This document shows positions 46,743 through 55,660 of a DNA stretch of 64,000 bases, piece after piece. Source of the DNA: Hymenobacter duratus (GTDB lineage: Bacteria; Bacteroidota; Bacteroidia; Cytophagales; Hymenobacteraceae). Location: positions 1,116,001 through 1,180,000 of the forward strand of contig NZ_JACWZZ010000002.1 of the NCBI RefSeq assembly GCF_014698995.1, in the 5' to 3' direction. A model generated the notes under the pieces. It made no database searches. It saw nothing but the letters and a program-made list of their open reading frames with translations, and was not told the origin of the DNA. Position 1 is the first letter of the stretch. Every line of letters begins with the position of its first letter. Both the position numbers and the translations under genes were made by a program.

Positions 46743-48152
46743 TTACTGCACCGGGCCGAGGAATTTGGTGCTGGTTTCGGTGATGAGCTGCTTGCCGCTG
46801 AACACCCCAATGCGGATTTCCTGGTTAGTGCGCCGCAGGGCAGTGCGGGGCAGCTCGGCGAAGAATACGCCTTCCACTATGCCCTGCGCGGGCAGCGTCA
46901 GGCCGCTGGTACCTACCAGCGAAATCCGGCCCTGCGCCGGCTCCAGCACCCGCAGCGTGACCGGGTATGGGTGGTTGGTTTTGTTGATGACCGAGATGTT
47001 GTAGAGGTTGGTGATAGTGCCCCGGTCAGTTTTCTGGAACAGCTGGCCCGGGGTGCGCAGCACGGTAGCCGCCACATTATCCCGCGAGAGCAGCAGGCCC
47101 GCCAATGCCACCATCAGCACCACCAGTACCCCGGAAAGCGCCTTCATGCGGCCCGTAATCCGGAACTTGCGGCCCTGCGCAATATCGTTTTCCGAGGCGT
47201 GCCGGATCAGGTTGGGCGGCAGGTCAATCATGGCCATGATGCTGTTGCAGGCATCAATGCAGGCGGTGCAGTTGGTGCACTCCAGCTGCTGGGCGCCGTT
47301 GCGGATGTCGATGCCGGTGGGGCACACCTGCACGCACTGGTGGCAGTCGATACAGTCGCCGGCGGTGCGCGCCTGGTTTTTGCGCAGCTTTTCGCGCGGC
47401 TCGCCCCGCTGGTAGTCGTAGGCTACCACCAGGCTGTCTTTGTCGAGCAAAACGCCCTGCAGGCGGCCATACGGGCAGGCGATGGTGCAGACCTGCTCCC
47501 GGAACCGTGCAAAAACCGCGTAGAACACACCCGTAAAAATCACCATCGACGTCAGGCCGCCGAGGTGGGCCGTGGGCGGGTCGGTGATGATGCTGACCAG
47601 CGCATCGGAGCCGATGATGTAGGCCAGAAACGTGTTGGCAATCAGGAAGGAAATGAGCAGGAACAGCGCGTGCTTGGTGGTTTTGCGCCAGAGCTTGTCC
47701 CAGTCCAGCTCGCGCCGGCCCAGGGCTTTCTGCTGGGGCGCGTCGCCTTCCAGCCAGTACTCGATGCGCCGGAACACCATTTCGAGAAAAATGGTCTGCG
47801 GGCACACCCAGCCGCAGAAAGCCCGCCCGTACACCACCGTAAACAGGATGATGAACACCAGAAACGTGAGCGAGGTCAGCAGCAGCACAAAGAAATCCTG
47901 GGGCCAGAAAATCTGACCCAGCACGATGAACTTGCGTGCCGGCAGGTTCAGCATCAGCACCGGCAGCCCGTTGATGCGCAGCCAGGGCCCGGCAAACAGC
48001 AGCGCCAGCAAACCGTAGCTGATCCACGTGCGGGCACGGTAGAGCCGGCCCGTAGGTTTCTTGGGATAGAGCCACACCCGTTTGCCAGCCGCGTCTACCG
48101 TAGCAATAGTGTCGCGGTAGGAATCGTCGGGTTTGAACTGGGTGTTGGACAT
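46743..48152 (-). CDS. ccoG: Cytochrome c oxidase accessory protein CcoG (4Fe-4S)
   Basis: 469 residues from ATG 48152 (MSNTQFKPDDSYRD). Four to five membrane helices with AFCGWVCPQT (FixG-type Cys) and two ferredoxin clusters, CIDCHQCVQVCP (about 270-281) and CTNCTACIDACN (about 292-303). The C-terminal Ig-like FixG domain follows (ISVINKTNHPYPVTLRV). CcoG reduces Cu(II) for the CuB site during cbb3 assembly. The repeat at 48171-48257 lies directly upstream. Confidence 0.95.
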   Translation of the reverse strand: MSNTQFKPDDSYRDTIATVDAAGKRVWLYPKKPTGRLYRARTWISYGLLALLFAGPWLRINGLPVLMLNLPARKFIVLGQIFWPQDFFVLLLTSLTFLVFIILFTVVYGRAFCGWVCPQTIFLEMVFRRIEYWLEGDAPQQKALGRRELDWDKLWRKTTKHALFLLISFLIANTFLAYIIGSDALVSIITDPPTAHLGGLTSMVIFTGVFYAVFARFREQVCTIACPYGRLQGVLLDKDSLVVAYDYQRGEPREKLRKNQARTAGDCIDCHQCVQVCPTGIDIRNGAQQLECTNCTACIDACNSIMAMIDLPPNLIRHASENDIAQGRKFRITGRMKALSGVLVVLMVALAGLLLSRDNVAATVLRTPGQLFQKTDRGTITNLYNISVINKTNHPYPVTLRVLEPAQGRISLVGTSGLTLPAQGIVEGVFFAELPRTALRRTNQEIRIGVFSGKQLITETSTKFLGPVQ

Positions 48153-48170
48153 AATGTGGGTATGCTTGTA

Positions 48171-48257
48171 GTAGGGTGCGGAGCTTGCCCCGCCCGGCGT
48201 CCGCGCCATTGGCTGATACCGGAGCAACGGAGGGCGGGGACAAGCCCCGCACCCTAC
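48171..48257. repeat. Intergenic inverted repeat between ccoP and ccoG
   Basis: Left arm 48171-48195 (GTAGGGTGCGGAGCTTGCCC then CGCCC) and right arm 48232-48257 (GGGCGGGGACAAGCCCCGC then ACCCTAC) are near-perfect reverse complements. The right arm overlaps the last codons' end of ccoP: the TAG stop lies at 48254-48256 inside it. It could weaken transcription from ccoP into ccoG. Its form suggests a dispersed palindromic element. Confidence 0.7.
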
Positions 48258-49114
48258 TTGGTTTCTTTCTCGCCCTGCGGCTCTTTGGCGCCGGCGGGCT
48301 TGGTGCCCCGCAGGCTCAGGATGTAGGAGCTGACCTGCAGAATCTGCTTGCCGGAGAGCTTGCCTTTCCAGGCCACCATGCCTTTGCTGGTGACGCCGAA
48401 CTTCACGGTTTTGTAGACGTGGTTCACTTCGCCGCCGTGCAGCCAGTATTCGTCGGTCAGGTTGGGGCCTACTTTGCCTTCGCCGTTCTGGCCGTGGCAG
48501 GCGGCGCAGTTGCTGGCAAACAACGACTTGCCTTCACTCAGATCAGCAGGCGTAGCCAAGGGCTGATAGGTGGTCAGCTTGTTGGGGTCATCGGCATCGG
48601 GCGAAACCAGCAGGGCCGCCTGGCGCATTTCGGTTTCGTATTCGGCGCCCTGCAGCTGCCCTGCTTGGGCCACGTGGTAGTAGCTCACGTAAGTCACGGC
48701 AAAAATGATGGTGGCGTAGAAGCTGTACTTCCACCACGGCGGCAGGTCGTTGTCGAACTCGTGGATGCCGTCGTAGTCGTGGTCGAGCAGTTCGTCGCGC
48801 ACCTCGCCTTTCACCAGCGTCGCGTCGCCGACGAGCAGGCCCAACACCCGGCCGCTCCAGGAGTGGCGCACAGTGGGCAGTTCGTATACTTTGCGCAGCT
48901 GTGGCCGCATCTGCACCGCAATACCCACGAACGAGAGCAGCAGCACCAGCAGCAGGAAAATCAGCAGGCTGATGAGCACCCAGAACAGGAGTTGCTGGCT
49001 GCTCATGCCGGCAACTTTGGCCGGCGCGGCGGCTTCCGGCGTCTGAGCCACCGCCTGCAGGCTGTTCAGCAGCAGAGCGGCTATAGTCAGTGCAGCAGGA
49101 AAGCGGAATTTCAT
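48254..49114 (-). CDS. ccoP: cbb3-type cytochrome c oxidase subunit III (CcoP)
   Basis: 286 residues from ATG 49114 (ATG 49126 is also possible). A cleavable or membrane N-terminus, a second helix (LLFWVLISLLIFLLLVLLL), the FixP N-domain HEFDNDLPPWWKYSFYATIIFAV, and one c-type haem site CAACH (about 202) with a downstream Met in GMVAWKGKLS. Many CcoP proteins have two haems; this one has only one, as is common in Bacteroidota. Passes electrons to the CcoNO core. Confidence 0.92.
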   Translation of the reverse strand: MKFRFPAALTIAALLLNSLQAVAQTPEAAAPAKVAGMSSQQLLFWVLISLLIFLLLVLLLSFVGIAVQMRPQLRKVYELPTVRHSWSGRVLGLLVGDATLVKGEVRDELLDHDYDGIHEFDNDLPPWWKYSFYATIIFAVTYVSYYHVAQAGQLQGAEYETEMRQAALLVSPDADDPNKLTTYQPLATPADLSEGKSLFASNCAACHGQNGEGKVGPNLTDEYWLHGGEVNHVYKTVKFGVTSKGMVAWKGKLSGKQILQVSSYILSLRGTKPAGAKEPQGEKETK

Positions 49115-49119
49115 TGAAG

Positions 49120-49380
49120 TTAGCATGTAGGTACCCCCCTTTCTGATGCGGCTGTATCGGTTGGGGTTTCGGCCGAATACTGCCGGCGGTGCTTGAGCTG
49201 CGAGGACACCATGGCGCCCGTGAGCACCACGGCCACAGCTACCAACCCCAGCAGGCCAACCACAAATCCGAACAGAAAATCGGGACCATCCGGGGCCGGG
49301 GCGGCAGGCGTTTGGGCGGCGGCCAGGTAGCCCATCAGCAGGCCCAGGCCGGTCAGGAAAAAGGTGCGTTTGGTTAGCAT
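49120..49380 (-). CDS. Small membrane protein in the cbb3 operon
   Basis: 86 residues with a signal-like N-terminus (MLTKRTFFLTGLGLLMGYLAAAQ) and one membrane helix (FLFGFVVGLLGLVAVAVVLTGAMV), ending in a short charged tail. It overlaps the end of ccoQ by 7 bases, so they are coupled. No family recognised; its place suggests an oxidase assembly or accessory subunit. Confidence 0.7.
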   Translation of the reverse strand: MLTKRTFFLTGLGLLMGYLAAAQTPAAPAPDGPDFLFGFVVGLLGLVAVAVVLTGAMVSSQLKHRRQYSAETPTDTAASERGVPTC

Positions 49381-49574
49381 AGCGCGTCGGGTTCGGTGTG
49401 GGCCTGTAGCGTGTCGTTGTCGTGCAGCGGCAGCTGGCTCATGGTGCTGATGTGCTGGCGGTTGGCCACCACCACGTACAGCAGCAACCCCAGGAAGAAG
49501 ATGAAGAAGATGAAGAAGGAGATGAGCGGATACAGCTCAATGCCGGCAATAGATTGCAAGACGTTCTTGTACAT
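49374..49574 (-). CDS. ccoQ: CcoQ-like small subunit of the cbb3 oxidase
   Basis: 66 residues with one hydrophobic helix (LISFFIFFIFFLGLLLYVVV) and a short polar tail, in the position of CcoQ/FixQ between ccoNO and ccoP. Assignment rests on size, topology and gene order rather than sequence motifs. Confidence 0.75.
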   Translation of the reverse strand: MYKNVLQSIAGIELYPLISFFIFFIFFLGLLLYVVVANRQHISTMSQLPLHDNDTLQAHTEPDALC

Positions 49575-49603
49575 GGCAGCGGGTAGTTAAGAGGCCTGAT
49601 AGG

Positions 49604-51808
49604 CTACTGAGCAGCGGCTTGCTCGGGCTTCACTTTAATGTCGGTGCCCAGGCGCTGCAGGTAGGCAATCAGGGCTACTATTTCCTTCTCCGACTTCACT
49701 TCGATGTCTTCCTTCTTCAGGTCGCTCACGATGCTGGCTGCCTGGCGGCGGGCATCAGCCACGGCCTGTTGCTCGTAGCCGGCCGGATACGGTGTGCCCA
49801 GCTGGCGCAGCACCGAAATCTTGGAAGGCAGCGTGCTGTAGTCGATGTCCTGGTCGAAGAGCCACGGGTAAGCGGGCATGATGGAGCCCGGCGACATGCT
49901 GGTAGGATCGAGCATGTGGTTGTAGTGCCAGGAATGCGGGTACTTGGCGCCTACACGGTGCAAATCGGGGCCGGTGCGCTTGCTGCCCCACAGGAAGGGC
50001 CGGTCATACACAAACTCGCCGGCCTTCGAGTACTCGCCGTACCGCTCGGTTTCGGAGCGGAACGGGCGCACCATCTGGGTGTGGCAGTTCGAGCAGCCTT
50101 CCTTGATGTACAAGTCGCGGCCTTGCAGCTCCAGCGAAGTATATGGCTTCACGGAGGCAATGGTGGGCACGTTGGACTTCACGAGGAAGGTCGGAATCAT
50201 CTCAATAGCGCCCCCGATGAGAATGGCAATGGTAGCGCCCACGGCCAGTTGAAACGGGCGGCGCTCAATCCAGCGGTGCCAGTGCCCACCCTCGGCGTGC
50301 GGGTCTTCGGCGGCGGGCAGCAGCGCCGGAGCCTGAGCTTTTTCGTTCGCCAGCAACGAGCCGGCTTTGGCCGTCTTGTACAGGTTGAACATCATCAGGA
50401 ACACGCCGCTCAGGTAGAGCACCCCGCCAATACCGCGCAGGTAATACATGGGCACAATCTGCAGCACGGTTTCCAAGAAGTTGGGGTACTGCAGCATGCC
50501 CTCGGCATTGAACTGCTTCCACATCAGGCCCTGCGTGAAACCGGCCCAGTACATCGGAATGGCGTAGAACAGGATACCCAGCGTGCCTAGCCAGAAGTGC
50601 GTAGTGGCGAGCTTTTTGGAGTGCAGCGGCGTGCGGTAGAGGCGCGGCCACAGCCAGTACAGCATCCCGAAGGTCAGGAAGCCATTCCAGCCCAGAGCCC
50701 CCACGTGCACGTGCGCCACAATCCAGTCGGTGAAGTGGGCAATGGCATTCACGTTCTTGAGGCTGAGCATCGGACCCTCAAAAGTGGCCATGCCGTAAGC
50801 CGTTACGGCCACCACAAAGAACTTGAGTACTGGCTCCTCGCGCACCTTATCCCAGGCGCCGCGCAGTGTCAGCAGGCCGTTGATCATGCCACCCCAGCTA
50901 GGTGCAATCAGCATGATGGAGAAGGCCACGCCCAGGCTCTGTGCCCAGTCGGGCAATGACGTGTAGAGCAAGTGGTGCGGGCCGGCCCAGATGTAGATAA
51001 AAATCAGGGACCAAAAGTGGATGATGCTGAGCCGGTAGGAGTACACGGGCCGCTCCGCTGCCTTGGGCAGGAAGTAGTACATCAGGCCCAGGTAGGGCGT
51101 GGTCAGGAAGAAGGCTACCGCGTTGTGGCCGTACCACCACTGCACCAGCGCATCCTGCACGCCAGCATAAGCCGAGTAGCTCTTGAACAGCGAAACCGGC
51201 AGGGCCGCCGAATTTACGATGTGCAGCACCGCCACCGTCAGGAACGTGGCAATGTAGAACCAGATGCCCACGTACAGGTGCCGCTCGCGGCGCCGGGCAA
51301 TGGTGCCGAACATGTTCCAGCCGAACACCACCCACACCAGCGTAATGGCAATGTCTATGGGCCACTCCAGCTCGGCGTATTCCTTGCTGGTGGTCAGGCC
51401 CATGGGCAGCGTAATTACGGCCGACACGATGATGAGCTGCCAGCCCCAGAAATGGAGTTTGCTGAGCACATCCGAAAACATCCGGGTTTTGCACAGGCGC
51501 TGCAGCGAGTAGTAGACGCCCGTAAAAATGCCGTTGCCGACAAAGGCGAAAATCACGGCGTTGGTGTGCAGGGGCCGGATGCGGCCAAAGGTGGTGAACT
51601 GGGTACCGAGGTTCGCCTCGGGACGGGCCAGCTGAAACGCCGCCAGCACACCCACCAGCATCCCAATAATGCCCCACACCACGGTTGCAATACCGAAGTC
51701 GCGGACAATCTTGTTATCGTAGAAAAACGTGTCAACGGCCCGCGAGAGAGGACGCGGCACCAGCGGCGGCTTGGGGGCTGCCTGTGGCAGGAGAGGTTCG
51801 ACTTGCAT
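49604..51808 (-). CDS. ccoNO: cbb3-type cytochrome c oxidase, fused subunits I and II (CcoN-CcoO)
   Basis: 734 residues. The first about 480 are the haem-copper CcoN core with many helices and His ligands (IRPLHTNAVIF for low-spin haem, WWYGHNAVAFFLT for CuB, VGPHHL-like AGPHHLLY, and AHVHVGALGWNG). From about 545 it continues as CcoO, with haem c site CSNCH (about 570) and a Met ligand in GSIMPAYPWLF. The two subunits are separate in proteobacteria; the fusion is a Bacteroidota trait. High-affinity terminal oxidase of the inner membrane. The composite operator at 51868-51901 lies 60 bases upstream. Confidence 0.96.
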   Translation of the reverse strand: MQVEPLLPQAAPKPPLVPRPLSRAVDTFFYDNKIVRDFGIATVVWGIIGMLVGVLAAFQLARPEANLGTQFTTFGRIRPLHTNAVIFAFVGNGIFTGVYYSLQRLCKTRMFSDVLSKLHFWGWQLIIVSAVITLPMGLTTSKEYAELEWPIDIAITLVWVVFGWNMFGTIARRRERHLYVGIWFYIATFLTVAVLHIVNSAALPVSLFKSYSAYAGVQDALVQWWYGHNAVAFFLTTPYLGLMYYFLPKAAERPVYSYRLSIIHFWSLIFIYIWAGPHHLLYTSLPDWAQSLGVAFSIMLIAPSWGGMINGLLTLRGAWDKVREEPVLKFFVVAVTAYGMATFEGPMLSLKNVNAIAHFTDWIVAHVHVGALGWNGFLTFGMLYWLWPRLYRTPLHSKKLATTHFWLGTLGILFYAIPMYWAGFTQGLMWKQFNAEGMLQYPNFLETVLQIVPMYYLRGIGGVLYLSGVFLMMFNLYKTAKAGSLLANEKAQAPALLPAAEDPHAEGGHWHRWIERRPFQLAVGATIAILIGGAIEMIPTFLVKSNVPTIASVKPYTSLELQGRDLYIKEGCSNCHTQMVRPFRSETERYGEYSKAGEFVYDRPFLWGSKRTGPDLHRVGAKYPHSWHYNHMLDPTSMSPGSIMPAYPWLFDQDIDYSTLPSKISVLRQLGTPYPAGYEQQAVADARRQAASIVSDLKKEDIEVKSEKEIVALIAYLQRLGTDIKVKPEQAAAQ

Positions 51809-51867
51809 AGCCGGAGAAGTGAGTGATTTACTTCTCCAAAGGTCTTGGCAGGCCCATTCTGAAAAGA

Positions 51868-51901
51868 TGACGAACGTCAGCCCCGGGCTTGATTGATGTC
51901 A
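51868..51901. promoter_or_regulatory. Composite operator 1 (two dyads, 22 bp apart) upstream of ccoNO
   Basis: Dyad TGACGAACGTCA (51868-51879, perfect) and dyad TGATTGATGTCA (51890-51901), separated by GCCCCGGGCT. On the minus strand a GACCTTTG -7-like box spans 51844-51837; its last base is 36.5 bp from the centre of the proximal dyad, so the dyad would be near -42, the class II activator position of CRP/FNR proteins. The distance and spacer match those upstream of ccoI. Confidence 0.8.
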
Positions 51902-51925
51902 GGCGGCTCGGCACCCGCAATAGCA

Positions 51926-52075
51926 CTATTCCGGATTTTCGTCGTCGAAGAGCATGCGCACAGAGGGTGTGTAGTCGTCTTCGTACTGCCCGGAGCGCAC
52001 AGCCCACAGGAAGGCCCCCAGAAACAGCAGCGCTACCAGCAAGCTGATACCGATGAGCAGGAATATAATGGTCAT
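51926..52075 (-). CDS. ccoS: Cytochrome oxidase maturation protein CcoS (cbb3-type)
   Basis: 49 residues: one membrane helix (IIFLLIGISLLVALLFLGAF), then LWAVRSGQYEDDYTPSVRML, the family's AVRSGQ(Y/F)-D-D hallmark, and an acidic end (FDDENPE). CcoS is needed to insert haem and copper into cbb3 oxidase. It starts at ATG 52075, 12 bases after the ccoI stop, so it is co-transcribed with ccoI. Confidence 0.95.
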   Translation of the reverse strand: MTIIFLLIGISLLVALLFLGAFLWAVRSGQYEDDYTPSVRMLFDDENPE

Positions 52076-52087
52076 GATGGAGTGGAA

Positions 52088-54589
52088 TTAAAGGTGGCGG
52101 CGGTGGGCGGCGTAGCGCACCAGCAGCGTGGCAAATACCATCACGCTCAAAGAGCTGATGGGCATAAGAATGGCCGATACGATGGGCGTGAACCGGCCCT
52201 GCACGGCCAGCCCCAGCCCGATACCGTTGTAGCAAAACGACAGCACAAACGTGGCCAGCACCACCTGCAAACAGTCTTGGGAAAAGCGCAGAATGGTGGC
52301 CAGCTGCCCGAAGCTGCGGGCTTCCAGAATGGCGTCGCAGGCAGGCGAGAAGTTAGTGAGCGTATCGGTGAGGGCAATGCCGGCATCGGCCTGCTGCAGG
52401 GCACCGGCATCGTTCAGGCCGTCGCCGACCATGATGACGGTGCGGCCCTGCTGCCGAAGGGCGGCAATGTAGTCGAGCTTGTCCTGGGGGCTTTGGCGGA
52501 AGCGGAGCTCGGCCTGCTGCCCGAACAGGTTGCGCAGCCGAGGCTTTTCGGCATCGTTGTCGCCGCTGAGCACGGCCAACCGGTAGCGCCGGCCCAAGGT
52601 GGCCAGCACCGTTTCCAGCCCCTCGCGGTACACGTTGTGCAGCATATAGCAGCCATACACTTCCCCATCCAGGCTCACGTAGACACTGGACTGCAGCGTA
52701 TCGGCGGTAGTCTCGGAGGGCGCCGGGGCCGGAGCATCTAGCCCCACCAACGCCGCCGAACCTACCTCCACTGCTACACCGCCCACCACGCCGCGCAAGC
52801 CCTGGCCCGGCACCTCAGTGAAGCTCGTAACCAGCTCTGAAGCAGCGGGCAGTTCCTGAGCCAGGCGCTGGCTGAGCGGATGCGTGGAGTGGCGCACTAG
52901 GGCGGCTACGGCCCGCTGCCGCGCCTCTGTAAGCGGCAGGCCCACATATTCCACGGCCGAGCGGCCCACGTCGGTGAGGGTGCCGGTTTTGTCGAAGACG
53001 ATGGTATCGGCGCGGCCCAGGGTTTCGACTACAGCGGAGTTTTTCAGGTAAAACTGGTGGCGGCCCAGTGTGCGCAGTGCCGCCCCCAGCGCAAACGGCG
53101 TGGCCAACGACAGCGCGCACGGACAAGCAATAACCAGCACCGACGTAAACGCCCGCAGTGCCATAGCCGAGTTGCTTTGCGCATACCAATAGGCCACCGC
53201 CCCTAGTGCCAGCAGCAGCGTAATGGCCACGAAATAGCGGCCCACTTTGTTGGCGTAGGTTTCGAGGGTGGCGTTGTCGTTCTTCTGGAAAGCGGGGTTG
53301 TTCCAGAGCTGGGTAAGGTAGCCCTGTGACACTTCGCGCACCACTTCCAGCTCCACGGCCTCGCCCACCTGCCGGCCGCCCGCATACACCACCTCGCCGG
53401 CCTGCCGCGCCACCGGCACACTCTCGCCCGACACGAAGCTGTAGTCGATCTGACCCGCGCCGCGCAGCAGCACGGCATCGGCGGGAATGATTTCCTGATG
53501 GCGCACCCGAATCCGCTGGCCCGCCCGCAGCTCCTTCACCGGCACCGACTGCTCCTGCCCGCCGGGGCCGAGCAGCGTGACGGCCACCGGAAAATACGAT
53601 GTGAAGTTGCGGTCGAAGCGCAGGGCGTCGTAGGTGCGCTGCTGCACCCATTTGCCAATCAGCATGAAAAACACGAGCCCCGTGAACGAGTCGAAGTAGC
53701 CCGGCCCGGTCTGGGTGACGACTTCAACCACGCTGGTCGTGAACAGAGCAGTGAGGCCGAGGCTGATGGGAAAGTCGAGGTTGATGTAGCGCTGCCGGAG
53801 GCCTTGCCACGCCGAGCGGTAGAAGTCGCGCGCACTCACCAGCAGCACCGGCACGGCCAGCAGCAGACTCAGCCACCCGAAAAACCGCCCCAGCGCCGCC
53901 TGTAGGGTTTCCGTGAACGAAAAATACTCGGGCAGCGCCAGCAGCATCACGTTGCCGAAAGCAAAGGCGGCCAGACCCAGCTGGTAGTACAGCCGGCGGT
54001 TGGCGTGGTGGGGCTGCGCGCCCAGCTCGGCCAGCGTAATCTGCGGCTCGTAGTTGATGGCGGCCAGCAGCGTCACGACCTCCTGCAGGGTGGTGGCCCT
54101 GGGGTCGTAGCTCACGGTCAGCTCCTTGCGCAGAAAATTGACGCGCGACTCGGAAATGCCGGGGTCGAGCTTGAACAGGTTTTCGAGCAGCCAGATGCAG
54201 GAGGCGCAGTGCATCTGCGGGATGGTGAGCGTGAGGCGGGCCAGCGCCTCGGAGCGGAACGCCAGCAGCTGGCTCTGCACCGATTCCAGGGCGAGGTAGT
54301 CGAAGCGGCCGGGTAGCTCCACGGGCTTCACTTTCTGGCCGGCGTGGTCATCGAGACGGTAGTAAGTGCACAGGTTGCTGGCGGCCAGCAGCTCATATAC
54401 GGCTTTGCAGCCCTGGCAGCAGAAGTGCAGTTCCGGCTGCTCCGGCAACCGAATGGGCTCGTCGGGGCAGTCGTCGCCGCAATGGGTGCAGGCTAGGTGA
54501 GTGAGGGTTTCGGCGGAGGCGGGCGCGGTAGGCACAGGCAAGGGGGCTGATGGCAGCCCCAAAGCTCCCCCACGCGCCGCGCCCGTCAC
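52088..54589 (-). CDS. ccoI: Copper-translocating P1B-type ATPase CcoI
   Basis: 833 residues. N-terminal Cys-rich metal-binding part (CTHCGDDCPDE, FCCQGC), an HMA domain with MHCASCIW, eight helices with CPCAL (about 487), phosphorylation motif DKTGTL (about 530) and GDGLNDAGAL (about 720). FixI/CcoI exports copper for the cbb3 CuB centre. ATG 54589 is the first start, but the predicted -7 box (54567-54560) lies inside this reading. If that promoter is right, translation would begin downstream, at TTG 54541 or GTG 54535. Next gene is ccoS. Confidence 0.94.
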   Translation of the reverse strand: MTGAARGGALGLPSAPLPVPTAPASAETLTHLACTHCGDDCPDEPIRLPEQPELHFCCQGCKAVYELLAASNLCTYYRLDDHAGQKVKPVELPGRFDYLALESVQSQLLAFRSEALARLTLTIPQMHCASCIWLLENLFKLDPGISESRVNFLRKELTVSYDPRATTLQEVVTLLAAINYEPQITLAELGAQPHHANRRLYYQLGLAAFAFGNVMLLALPEYFSFTETLQAALGRFFGWLSLLLAVPVLLVSARDFYRSAWQGLRQRYINLDFPISLGLTALFTTSVVEVVTQTGPGYFDSFTGLVFFMLIGKWVQQRTYDALRFDRNFTSYFPVAVTLLGPGGQEQSVPVKELRAGQRIRVRHQEIIPADAVLLRGAGQIDYSFVSGESVPVARQAGEVVYAGGRQVGEAVELEVVREVSQGYLTQLWNNPAFQKNDNATLETYANKVGRYFVAITLLLALGAVAYWYAQSNSAMALRAFTSVLVIACPCALSLATPFALGAALRTLGRHQFYLKNSAVVETLGRADTIVFDKTGTLTDVGRSAVEYVGLPLTEARQRAVAALVRHSTHPLSQRLAQELPAASELVTSFTEVPGQGLRGVVGGVAVEVGSAALVGLDAPAPAPSETTADTLQSSVYVSLDGEVYGCYMLHNVYREGLETVLATLGRRYRLAVLSGDNDAEKPRLRNLFGQQAELRFRQSPQDKLDYIAALRQQGRTVIMVGDGLNDAGALQQADAGIALTDTLTNFSPACDAILEARSFGQLATILRFSQDCLQVVLATFVLSFCYNGIGLGLAVQGRFTPIVSAILMPISSLSVMVFATLLVRYAAHRRHL

Positions 54590-54590
54590 C

Positions 54591-54624
54591 TGACGAATAT
54601 CAGCCTCGCTCTTGATTCATCTCA
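54591..54624. promoter_or_regulatory. Composite operator 2 between ccoI and the membrane gene at 54732
   Basis: Dyad TGACGAATATCA (54591-54602) and dyad TGATTCATCTCA (54613-54624, one mismatch), spacer GCCTCGCTCT. On the minus strand GAGCTTTG (54567-54560) ends 36.5 bp from the first dyad centre, exactly as at ccoNO. On the plus strand CAACTTTG (54659-54666) ends 47.5 bp from the second dyad centre, one helical turn further. Confidence 0.75.
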
Positions 54625-54731
54625 GCCCCACCTTGAGCGCAAACCCGTTCTGAACTGCCAACTTTGGGGTGTTGTTCCGGGAGGCCGGGCCGGCGCTGCG
54701 CCCGGTCTGGCCTTCATTGCTGCTTGCGCTT

Positions 54732-55223
54732 ATGCCTCGTTTTCACGCTACTGCTGCCTTGCTGCTGGTACTGTCCCTGTTTGTATGGGCAGGCTTGGTA
54801 GCGGGCATTTCCTTCCTGGAAGCCCCGCTCAAGTTCACCGCGCCCGGCATAACAGTACCGCTGGGCCTGGGCATCGGGCGCATCGTGTTTTCGGCCCTCA
54901 ATAAACTAGAGCTGCTGCTGGCCGCCGTGGCGGTAGTCAGTGGGTTTTACCTGCGTGTGCCGGCCCATATCGGCGCTATGCTGGGGATAGTAAGCGGCGT
55001 GCTGCTGCTCCAGACGCTCTGGCTGCTGCCGGCCCTCGATGTACGGGCGCTGGCGTTACTGGCTGGGCATCCGGCCCCGCCCAATTCGCTGCACAAGGTG
55101 TATATCGGGCTGGAAGTGGTGAAGCTGCTGACACTGCTACTCACCGGCAGCTGGGCGTTCCGGTGGGCGCTGCAGGCAGCCCGTGGGCAAACTCTCAACC
55201 GCCGCGCCCAGCAGCTTGCCTGA
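54732..55223 (+). CDS. Small four-helix membrane protein next to the cbb3 cluster
   Basis: 163 residues from ATG 54732. Four hydrophobic helices (AALLLVLSLFVWAGLVAGISFLE, KLELLLAAVAVVSGFYL, HIGAMLGIVSGVLLLQTLWLLPAL, VVKLLTLLLTGSWAFRW) and an NSLHKVYIGLEV loop. The layout resembles DUF4149-like membrane proteins; not certain. It faces operator 2 and precedes the globin by 22 bases, so both may respond to low oxygen. Confidence 0.65.
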   Translation: MPRFHATAALLLVLSLFVWAGLVAGISFLEAPLKFTAPGITVPLGLGIGRIVFSALNKLELLLAAVAVVSGFYLRVPAHIGAMLGIVSGVLLLQTLWLLPALDVRALALLAGHPAPPNSLHKVYIGLEVVKLLTLLLTGSWAFRWALQAARGQTLNRRAQQLA

Positions 55224-55245
55224 TTTCCGTCTTTTTTTTGTTATC

Positions 55246-55635
55246 ATGTCTCTTCCCCTTCCCGATATTCAGTCTGAAGCCGATATCAAGCTTCTCGTCG
55301 ATACGTTCTACCAGAAAGTAAACGAGGATGAGCTGCTGAACCCGGTTTTCAACGGCTTTGCCCACGTCGACTGGGCGCGGCACCTGCCCATCATGTACGA
55401 TTTCTGGAGCAGCATTCTGCTGGGCAGTTCGCGCTACCACGGCCGGCCGTTTCCCAAGCACATGCCGCTACCCATCGATGCCACGCACTTTCAGCGCTGG
55501 CTGGAGCTATTTGAGGCCACCCTCGACGAGCTGTTCGCGGGCCCGAAAGCGGAAGAAGCCAAGGTGCGGGCCCTTAACATTGCTACCATGTTCGAGTACC
55601 GCCTGCGCAAACGCGACCCACTTTCGCTGCTGTAA
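55246..55635 (+). CDS. Group III truncated haemoglobin
   Basis: 129 residues from ATG 55246. Globin core with IKLLVDTFYQKVNEDELL, the distal region HLPIMYDFWSSILLG (Tyr B10-like and Trp), the proximal His in PLPIDATHFQRWLELF and an ending RNIATMFEYRL-like helix (LNIATMFEYRLRK). Class III trHbs are thought to handle O2, NO or peroxide. Probably co-transcribed with the membrane gene. Confidence 0.92.
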   Translation: MSLPLPDIQSEADIKLLVDTFYQKVNEDELLNPVFNGFAHVDWARHLPIMYDFWSSILLGSSRYHGRPFPKHMPLPIDATHFQRWLELFEATLDELFAGPKAEEAKVRALNIATMFEYRLRKRDPLSLL

Positions 55636-55660
55636 AGGCGTTAGGCACTCTAACACAACA

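Noticed and set aside
46689..48326. 545-codon plus-strand frame
   Set aside because: Opposite ccoG, which has both ferredoxin motifs; shadow.
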